From JADFUZ01 sp034430415 (lineage in GTDB: Bacteria; Chloroflexota; Dehalococcoidia; GIF9; AB-539-J10), in NCBI GenBank assembly GCA_034430415.1, contig DAOUEN010000085.1:1-12169 (forward strand): a stretch of 12,169 bases of DNA, in the 5' to 3' direction. Below the pieces are notes generated by a model, which saw nothing but the letters and a program-made list of their open reading frames with translations, ran no database searches and was not told where the DNA came from. The translations under genes were made by a program, and so were the position numbers. Shown one piece after another: positions 1 to 5,360 of the stretch; the first letter of the stretch is position 1, and every line of letters begins with the position of its first letter.

Positions 1-728
1 TCTGAGGTGCGGGACATATCCGTGATGGACTGGGCCTCGTGCTCCATCTGCGTCTCCAGCGTCTCGCCCCAGCTCGTCATCAGCAGCCGCTTTGACGCTC
101 CCAGGGCTTTCGTGGGGCCGGCTGCAAGCTGAGTGGCCGTCGATTCCGCCTGCGGCAGCAGCTCCGCATCCGGCACTACCCGGGTGACGATGCCCCAGTC
201 GAGCGCCTCCTGGGCGGAGAGGATGCGGTTGGTCAGCGTCAGCTCAAGGGCCCGCTTCGTCCCAACCAGGCGGGGCAGGAAGTACGATGACGAGCCGTCG
301 GGCGACAGCCCTACGCCGGTGTAGGCCATGGTGAAGCGGGCTGACTCCGCTGCTATGGTGATGTCTCCGGCGCAGGCGAGGCTCATCCCGGCGCCGGCGG
401 CAAACCCGTTTACTGCTACAACCAGGGGTGCATCCATGCGTTTCATGCGTGATACCGCGGCATGGAGGTAGACGGTCATCTCCTTCAGGTGACGGGGCAG
501 ATTGTCACCTTGGGCGGCGAAGGACTTCAGGTCACCGCCGGGGGAGAACATCTTGCCGCTGCCGGTCACCAGGACAGCCCTGACCGCAGGGTCCTCGCTG
601 CACTGTATCGAGGCGTGCATCAACTCCTGCGCCATCTCCATGTTCATGGCGTTGTTCGCCTCCGGGCGGTTCAGGGTGATGCGGGCAACGTTGTCACGGA
701 TTTCGAGCAAAAGCGTCTTGTACTGCAT
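1..728 (-). CDS. Enoyl-CoA hydratase/isomerase family protein, PaaG-like (3' end cut by window edge)
   Basis: Translating from the ATG at 728-726 gives 242 residues with no stop before the left edge. Family members have about 260 residues, so only about 20 are missing. The crotonase fold is clear: LNRPEANNAMN near 19-29, GGDL at 64-67 (first oxyanion-hole region), NGFAAGAGMSLA at 107-118 (second oxyanion-hole region), and GLSPDGSSSYFLPRL at 140-154. The two glutamates of classical hydratases (rat Glu144 and Glu164) are replaced by Ser116 and Tyr136, while Asp144 sits where E. coli PaaG has its catalytic Asp in GLIPD. I therefore infer a CoA-ester double-bond or ring-epoxide isomerase rather than a hydratase. 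It should act in the cytoplasm on acyl- or aryl-CoA esters. The start is supported by AAGGAGGG at 744-737, 8 nt upstream. The substrate cannot be told from sequence. Confidence 0.9.
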   Translation of the reverse strand, partial: MQYKTLLLEIRDNVARITLNRPEANNAMNMEMAQELMHASIQCSEDPAVRAVLVTGSGKMFSPGGDLKSFAAQGDNLPRHLKEMTVYLHAAVSRMKRMDAPLVVAVNGFAAGAGMSLACAGDITIAAESARFTMAYTGVGLSPDGSSSYFLPRLVGTKRALELTLTNRILSAQEALDWGIVTRVVPDAELLPQAESTATQLAAGPTKALGASKRLLMTSWGETLETQMEHEAQSITDMSRTS

Positions 729-810
729 CTGGCGTTCCCTCCTTGTTCAGCCGGCGTACGCACGCATTGCCCTGCCGGTGCTGGAGGGCAAGTCCTCCCG
801 GACGCAACGC

Positions 811-840
811 ATCATAGTGGCTGCTGAGGCAGGATGTCAA
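811..840 (-). promoter_or_regulatory. Sigma70-type promoter of the enoyl-CoA hydratase/isomerase gene
   Basis: On the minus strand, TTGACA (840-835) is followed by an 18-bp spacer and TATGAT (816-811), 11 of 12 consensus bases. The predicted start is near 804, giving a leader of about 75 nt that ends with AAGGAGGG. Its position in the divergent intergenic region fits. Confidence 0.65.
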
Positions 841-930
841 GACACGGTGGGCCGCTGCCGGCTTTTCTGCCATGAGCCCGTGGCTCCGCGCCGCCGCGCC
901 GCCGCGAGGGTACCCGACATGCTGCACATC

Positions 931-959
931 TTGACAGCGGCGCGCCGGCAGGCTAGACT
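931..959 (+). promoter_or_regulatory. Sigma70-type promoter of the MFS transporter gene
   Basis: TTGACA (931-936), a 17-bp spacer, then TAGACT (954-959): a perfect -35 box with a 4/6 -10 box at ideal spacing. The predicted transcription start is near 966, giving a leader of about 50 nt. The rest of 729-1015 holds only the divergent promoter at 811-840 and a short GC-rich 8-mer duplication. Confidence 0.6.
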
Positions 960-1015
960 CGGAATCCGCATTCGGCTGTGCAGTACATGTATCGGCCGGA
1001 ATCGAGCAGGACAGC

Positions 1016-2296
1016 TTGAGAACAGCGAGACAATCGCGTTTCTTCTACGGCTGGGTTATTGTCGGCATCAGCGTCGTCAGCCTGGTGCTCATCTACGGCA
1101 TCAGGCACTCCTTCGCGGTGTTCTTTCCCCCAATTCTGGAGGAGTTTGGCTGGAGCCGCGGCAGCACCGCGGTCATGTATTCGATGAATATCCTGGTCTA
1201 CGGTCTCCTGGGGCCGGTGGCCGGCGGTCTTGCCGACCGCTGGAATCCGGCGAGGGTGATACCGCTGGGCATAGCTATACTGGCTCTGGCGACTGCCGGT
1301 TGCGCCTTCGCCACCGAGCTGTGGCACTTCTATCTTCTCTTCGGCGTGATGATGCCGGCGGGTACGGCCTTCTGCGGCTGGCCGGTGCTGGGGCCGTCAC
1401 TGGCAAACTGGTTCTCCAAGAAGCGAGGGCTGGCAATAGGTCTCGGCCAGGCAGGAGGCGGCCTCAGCTTCGTGTACTCCATGTTCGCCGAGTTCGCCAT
1501 ATCCCAGGTGGGCTGGCGCTACGCCTATTTTGTCCTGGCAGGCATGCTGGTGCTGTTTCTGATGCCCCTCTCCCGCCTGTTCCACTACCGCCCCGAAGAC
1601 CGGGGCCTGAAGCCCTACGGGGCCGACGAGGGACCTGCTGCCGGTGCAACGTCAGGGATGAATGCGGTCCAGGAGGCCCCGCGTGGCGACTGGACTCTGC
1701 GCTCCGCCATGAAGACCTATCGCCTGTGGCTCATGGTGCTGTCCTACTTCTTCTTCTGGGGTATGGGGAACTACCTGGTGCTGGCGCACCAGGTCAAGTT
1801 CGTTGAGGATGCCGGCTACAGCAGCGCTTTCGCCGCCTCTGTCTTCGCCCTCTTCGGCGTTTTCATGATAGCGGGGCAGGTGTCGTCCTCAATATCCGAC
1901 CGGCTCGGCCGCGAACCGACGGTGGCCCTTGCCGCCGTGCTGGCCATGGGCGCCATGGCGGCCCTGCTCTCGGTCAGGGACGCTTCGCAGCCGTGGCTGC
2001 TGTACGCCCACTCTGTGGCCCTGGGACTTGGAGCCGGGCTTTATGCCCCCACCGGGGTTGCGGCGATGGCCGACATATTCCACGGCAGGCACTTCGGTGC
2101 CATAGCGGGCGTGCTGTTGACGGGCCAGGGGTTGGGTGGCGCCATCGGGCCCTGGCTGGGCGGTTACATATACGATATCTCGGGCAGCTATGCCGTCGCC
2201 TTCGTCATCTCCATGGTGGGCTATGGTGTGGCGGCCGTAGCCCTGTACATCGCTGCCCCCAGGAAGGGCCCCGCCCTGCGGGGCACAAGGATCTAG
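1016..2296 (+). CDS. MFS transporter, monocarboxylate/oxalate-formate antiporter-like
   Basis: This 426-residue integral membrane protein has about 12 hydrophobic segments in two six-helix halves, joined by a hydrophilic loop near residues 190-235. Family marks are FFYGW at 9-13 at the start of helix 1, FPPILEEFGWSR at 37-48, the MFS loop motif GGLADRW at 70-76, NWFSKKRGLAIG at 131-142 and a second-half copy SDRLGR at 294-299. This pattern is typical of the MFS groups that move mono- or dicarboxylates (monocarboxylate porters and the OFA family). The substrate is not determinable here; a small organic acid is the family-based guess. The start is TTG, since no ATG occurs before helix 1; AGGA at 1008-1011 is a weak ribosome binding site. 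A good promoter lies at 931-959. The nucleotidyltransferase follows 93 bp downstream with no clear promoter or terminator between, so co-transcription is possible. Confidence 0.9.
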   Translation: MRTARQSRFFYGWVIVGISVVSLVLIYGIRHSFAVFFPPILEEFGWSRGSTAVMYSMNILVYGLLGPVAGGLADRWNPARVIPLGIAILALATAGCAFATELWHFYLLFGVMMPAGTAFCGWPVLGPSLANWFSKKRGLAIGLGQAGGGLSFVYSMFAEFAISQVGWRYAYFVLAGMLVLFLMPLSRLFHYRPEDRGLKPYGADEGPAAGATSGMNAVQEAPRGDWTLRSAMKTYRLWLMVLSYFFFWGMGNYLVLAHQVKFVEDAGYSSAFAASVFALFGVFMIAGQVSSSISDRLGREPTVALAAVLAMGAMAALLSVRDASQPWLLYAHSVALGLGAGLYAPTGVAAMADIFHGRHFGAIAGVLLTGQGLGGAIGPWLGGYIYDISGSYAVAFVISMVGYGVAAVALYIAAPRKGPALRGTRI

Positions 2297-2389
2297 GAAC
2301 GGCTTGAGACCGTCCTTTCCGTTGCGGCGCGCTTGGCTGCTCCGGGCGGGCAGAGCCAGAAAGGGAATCGCAGAAAGGCAGGCGAAGGT

Positions 2390-3085
2390 ATGAAGGCGGT
2401 GATACTGACCGCGGGACAAAGCCTGAGAATGCGTCCGCTGGCGCAGGACATGCCCAAATGCCTGCTGGCGATAAACGGGGAGGCGATCCTGTCGCGGCAG
2501 TTACGGATTCTGAGAAGCTGCGGGGTGTGGGATATCGCCGTTGTGGCCGGCTGGCAGGAGCAGCAGCTTGCGGCTCGATATGGAGACGAGGTCTCTCTCC
2601 TGCATAATCCTGACTACCAAGACACGGGCAGCATATACTCTCTGTGGCTGGCATGGGGTGTGCAGGACGACGACGTCGTTGTGCTTAATGCGGACGTTGT
2701 CTTCACCGAGGCCCCCATCAGGGAGCTGCTGTCAAGCGCTGACACCTACTGCATGGTGGTGGATAAGGGACCGTGCGATGAGGAGGCGGTGAAGGTCAGG
2801 GTAAGCGGCGGCTGCGTTGTGGATGCCAGCAAGAGCCTTGCCCCCGAGGACAGCTACGGGGAGTTCGCCTGCATGGCCGGCATCAAGAAGCAGGGGCTGG
2901 CGGCATTCAGGGAGGCGCTATGCGAATGCGAGAAGGAGAGCCGCCATGGCGGTTGGTCCAGGGCCCTGGTGAGGCTGTCCTGGCAGGGGCACAGGGTTGG
3001 CGTTGTCCTGATGCGGGGCCCCTGGGCGGAGATAGACACGCCAACGGATTATGTAAAGGCACAGGGCCTGTTTGAGAGGGCCTGA
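2390..3085 (+). CDS. Nucleotidyltransferase, LicC / inositol-phosphate cytidylyltransferase-like
   Basis: This 231-residue protein belongs to the sugar/alditol-phosphate nucleotidyltransferase superfamily. The N-terminal signature AVILTAGQSLRMRPLA (3-18) with MPKCLL (21-26) binds the nucleotide; Lys23 is the usual phosphate-contacting lysine. SIYSLWLA (81-88) resembles the NIYSL stretch of LicC-type choline-phosphate cytidylyltransferases. Asp102 in LNADVVF and Asp216 in WAEIDTPTDY are the expected metal-binding aspartates. The length fits a single-domain enzyme. It probably joins CTP, or another NTP, to a phosphorylated alcohol such as choline phosphate or inositol phosphate; the acceptor is inference. 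I chose ATG 2390 because the family signature begins at residue 3; an in-frame TTG at 2333 would add 19 residues without homology. AAAGG at 2374-2378 may be the ribosome binding site. The neighbouring CDP-alcohol phosphatidyltransferase would be a natural consumer of a CDP-alcohol product. Confidence 0.85.
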   Translation: MKAVILTAGQSLRMRPLAQDMPKCLLAINGEAILSRQLRILRSCGVWDIAVVAGWQEQQLAARYGDEVSLLHNPDYQDTGSIYSLWLAWGVQDDDVVVLNADVVFTEAPIRELLSSADTYCMVVDKGPCDEEAVKVRVSGGCVVDASKSLAPEDSYGEFACMAGIKKQGLAAFREALCECEKESRHGGWSRALVRLSWQGHRVGVVLMRGPWAEIDTPTDYVKAQGLFERA

Positions 3086-3089
3086 GCGT

Positions 3090-3878
3090 TCAGAGTTCGA
3101 CGTGCAGCCCGTGGCGGACCACCATACGGGCCCGCACCACGCCAGAGGCCGCCATCGCCAGTCCGAGGACCAGCAGGCAGAGGAACCGGGCATTCAGGTC
3201 GAATGAGAACACGGTGAACGGAGCCACGAAGCAATCTATCACCGTGGCCACTAGGAACTGAGGAACGAAATGCAGCCCCCGGTTGAGCAGGAGCATCCGA
3301 CCGGCGGCGTAGAGGCGCAGCACGGGCGGCCAGGGAGTCCGGCGAACGCCAGCGCCGCTTGCAGCCGGGGGGGTGAGTCCCTGCTGATAGGAGATCGTAT
3401 GGACCAGCGGTTGGTGGACTGTCATGACGGACATCCCTATCACTGCCAGGAAGCCGACTGCCAGCACCCCCACGGAATGAAGCTCATGGTAGATGCCGAA
3501 GGACATACAGGCCAGCAGGTAGGGCAGACTGAAGAAGGTGTATATCCCGTCCAAGTACGCGCCCGAAGGCGATGCCGTTTTCCTGTATCTGGCTATCTCC
3601 CCGTCCACGCAGTCGAATATGAGCGAGAGGTGGAGCAGGAAGAGGCCGGCAAACCAGTATACCGGTGCCGCCCGGGTGAAGAATGCGCCGGCGCCTATGG
3701 CCGCAACCAGGCTCAGCACGGTGGTCTGGTTGGGGGAGACGCCCAGGGCAAGGAATAGCCTGGTGAAGTAAATCGAGATCCTTCTGTTGATGTGTTTTGA
3801 AGCCCAGGGCTGTCTGTGGGATTCACTGTACTTGCCCTCCAGGCAGATCCTCCGCAGCTCGTCGATGGACTCAGTCAT
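3090..3878 (-). CDS. CDP-alcohol phosphatidyltransferase family membrane protein (DIPPS-like), altered catalytic motif
   Basis: This 262-residue membrane protein has about six hydrophobic helices. An N-terminal segment, KHINRRIS at 28-35 followed by SPNQTT at 48-53, matches the entry region of the di-myo-inositol-phosphate-phosphate synthase (DIPPS) domain. The family signature D-x2-DG-x2-AR-x8-G-x3-D-x3-D appears as D89, D92, G93, A96, R97, G106 and D110, but the last aspartate, regarded as the catalytic base in this family, is Thr114. It would move a phospho-alcohol from a CDP-alcohol to an acceptor alcohol at the membrane. The fourth-Asp change means activity is uncertain, or the protein belongs to a variant subfamily. 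The ATG at 3878 has GAAGGA six bases upstream. It converges on the nucleotidyltransferase with 4 bp between stops and no terminator. I saw no convincing promoter in 3879-3989 on this strand. Confidence 0.85.
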   Translation of the reverse strand: MTESIDELRRICLEGKYSESHRQPWASKHINRRISIYFTRLFLALGVSPNQTTVLSLVAAIGAGAFFTRAAPVYWFAGLFLLHLSLIFDCVDGEIARYRKTASPSGAYLDGIYTFFSLPYLLACMSFGIYHELHSVGVLAVGFLAVIGMSVMTVHQPLVHTISYQQGLTPPAASGAGVRRTPWPPVLRLYAAGRMLLLNRGLHFVPQFLVATVIDCFVAPFTVFSFDLNARFLCLLVLGLAMAASGVVRARMVVRHGLHVEL

Positions 3879-3954
3879 GTCCTATCCTTCAATGCGGGCG
3901 TCTGAGTGGCAATGGTAGCACAGTCGGGTGAAATCCGTCCTCCGGCGAACGGGA

Positions 3955-3983
3955 TTGACACCGCAGCCTGTGGTGGCTAGGAT
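3955..3983 (+). promoter_or_regulatory. Sigma70-type promoter at the start of the DUF1537 kinase gene; possibly leaderless
   Basis: TTGACA (3955-3960), a 17-bp spacer, then TAGGAT (3978-3983). The -10 box ends six bases before the ATG at 3990, so a usual start point seven bases after the box falls on the initiation codon itself. The AGGA inside the same box (3979-3982) could also be read as a Shine-Dalgarno, but only if transcription starts further upstream. Confidence 0.55.
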
Positions 3984-3989
3984 TGCGGA

Positions 3990-5240
3990 ATGGCGGAGCA
4001 GGAAACGCCTGTCGGACAGTTCGCGGTGGTTGCCCACGACCTGGTCGCGGCAATGGACACGGGAGCGTGCTTTGCCAGGGTGGGACTGGACACCTTCATT
4101 CCCCTTGGAGAGGGGGCCCCGGGGGAATCCACCGTGCTGGCGGTCAGCACCGACAGCGCGACTGACGATCCGGAAGTGGCCTATAGAAAAGCGAGGGAAG
4201 CAGCCATTGGGCTTGTCGGCCGGTATGCCTACTGCAAGATCAGCTCTGTACTCCGGGGGAACATTGGCGTGTGGCTAGGGGCGGTAATGGATGCACTGCA
4301 TTCAGAGAAGGCCGCAGTCTGTCCGGCCTTTCCCGACAACGGGCGCACCGTGCTTCACGGGAAACTCCTGGTTGACGACATGCCGGTGAGCGAAACTCAC
4401 TTTGCCTACCATCCCCTCACTCCTTCGACCGAGTCCGACATAGCCGCGTTGCTGCGGAAGCAGGGTGGCTTCCAGGCGATACTGACCATAGGTATAGAAG
4501 AGGTGGAGAAAGGCCCGTCATATCTGGCGCAGCGGATACTGGAGGCAAAGGAGAGGGTAATAGTGGTTGACGCGGTGGAGCAGGTTCACCTCAAGAACAT
4601 CGCCGGGGCTCTGGCTATGGGAGGCAGCTCCTGGCTGCCCTGCGGTTCGGCCGGACTGGCCCGGGAGCTGCCCTTCGCCCTGGGATATAGAAGTGCGGGC
4701 GTAAGGCCTGTCAAGCCGGTGCTGAGCGGCAGGCCGGCGTTGCTGGTGATCGGGAGCCGCAATGAGGTGACCGCCAGGCAGCTCAAGGGAATGGAGGCGT
4801 GCTCGAAGATCGCTGTGGTCCCCGTTGAGCCAATCGAGCTGTATCACCGGCGGGGAAGGCCGGCGCGGATAGGACAATTTGCCAGGGAGGCGGGCAATGC
4901 CATAGGCTGTGGGAAGAGCGCCGTCATTGCGGCCACCCTGAGTGAGTATGTACCGCCTCTGAGGCGCTCCACCGCTGACATCCTGGCGGCGGCGGCAGCC
5001 AGGGTCCTGCGCAGATGGGACATAGCCGGCCTTGTCCTGAGCGGCGCGGATACCCTCAGGGCAACGTGCCGGGCCCTGGAGGTTACCGGTATAAGGGTGC
5101 TGAACGAGCTTCAACCGGGCATCGCCGTGGGGGAGTTGGTGGGGGGCACTGCGGGGGTAACGCGCATCGTTGTTAAGGCGGGTGGCTTCGGCCGGGATGG
5201 GGCGCTGGTGGACACCGTGCGCTACTTCAGTGGCCTGTAG
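3990..5240 (+). CDS. Four-carbon acid sugar kinase family protein (DUF1537), divergent
   Basis: This 416-residue protein aligns end to end with the OtnK/DtnK family, cytoplasmic ATP-dependent kinases of four-carbon sugar acids (3-oxo-tetronate, threonate). Family marks: LRGNIG at 88-93, CPAFPDNGRT at 111-120, LPCGSAGLARE at 216-226 (domain junction), GSRNEVTARQL at 255-265, SGADT at 351-355, and ELQPGIAVGELVGG at 373-386 with VKAGGFG at 395-401 in the C-terminal nucleotide-binding domain. Two substrate-side motifs are changed. The usual ADDLTGA.DTG is AHDLVAAMDTG at 15-25, and the usual KIDSTLRGN is KISSVLRGN at 83-91. The PdxA-type dehydrogenase that often accompanies these kinases is absent. 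I infer a kinase of this family with a shifted substrate, or one partly degenerate at the substrate site. The ATG start leaves the N-terminal beta strand intact at 10-15. Confidence 0.85.
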   Translation: MAEQETPVGQFAVVAHDLVAAMDTGACFARVGLDTFIPLGEGAPGESTVLAVSTDSATDDPEVAYRKAREAAIGLVGRYAYCKISSVLRGNIGVWLGAVMDALHSEKAAVCPAFPDNGRTVLHGKLLVDDMPVSETHFAYHPLTPSTESDIAALLRKQGGFQAILTIGIEEVEKGPSYLAQRILEAKERVIVVDAVEQVHLKNIAGALAMGGSSWLPCGSAGLARELPFALGYRSAGVRPVKPVLSGRPALLVIGSRNEVTARQLKGMEACSKIAVVPVEPIELYHRRGRPARIGQFAREAGNAIGCGKSAVIAATLSEYVPPLRRSTADILAAAAARVLRRWDIAGLVLSGADTLRATCRALEVTGIRVLNELQPGIAVGELVGGTAGVTRIVVKAGGFGRDGALVDTVRYFSGL

Positions 5241-5315
5241 CCCAGGTCCTTGATGACTGCTCCCGTTTAGCTCTCACTTCCCCGGGTGCTTGGCTGCACG
5301 ACCATTGGGCTGCTG

Positions 5316-5330
5316 AACCCAGGCTGGGTT
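5316..5330. terminator. Short perfect hairpin between convergent genes, possible bidirectional terminator
   Basis: AACCCAG-G-CTGGGTT is a perfect 7-bp inverted repeat with a one-base centre (realistically a 5-6 bp stem). It lies in the 120-bp gap between the converging DUF1537 kinase and the 742-residue secreted protein. No T-run follows on either strand, so an intrinsic terminator is only a weak proposal. Confidence 0.3.
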
Positions 5331-5360
5331 GGGGCTCACACGGTTAGGTGGGCGAGTACG

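Noticed and set aside
888..906. Tandem GCGCCGCC 8-mer, 2.4 copies
   Set aside because: It is a short, low-complexity GC run with no further copies and is likely chance in this composition.
694..927. Minus-strand open frame of 77 codons upstream of the enoyl-CoA hydratase
   Set aside because: It covers the promoter and ribosome binding site of that gene in another frame and has no ribosome binding site of its own.
502..1806. Long plus-strand open frame of 434 codons
   Set aside because: It crosses the enoyl-CoA hydratase gene, both promoters and the MFS gene in another frame. Its Arg/Pro/Gly-rich translation has no family features.
2297..2320. Weak hairpin after the MFS stop (ACGG, 7-base loop, CCGT, then TTTCC)
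   Set aside because: A four-base stem with one bulge and only three T residues is not convincing as a terminator.
2333..2389. TTG start adding 19 residues to the nucleotidyltransferase
   Set aside because: The nucleotide-binding signature starts just after ATG 2390, and the extra residues match nothing in the family.
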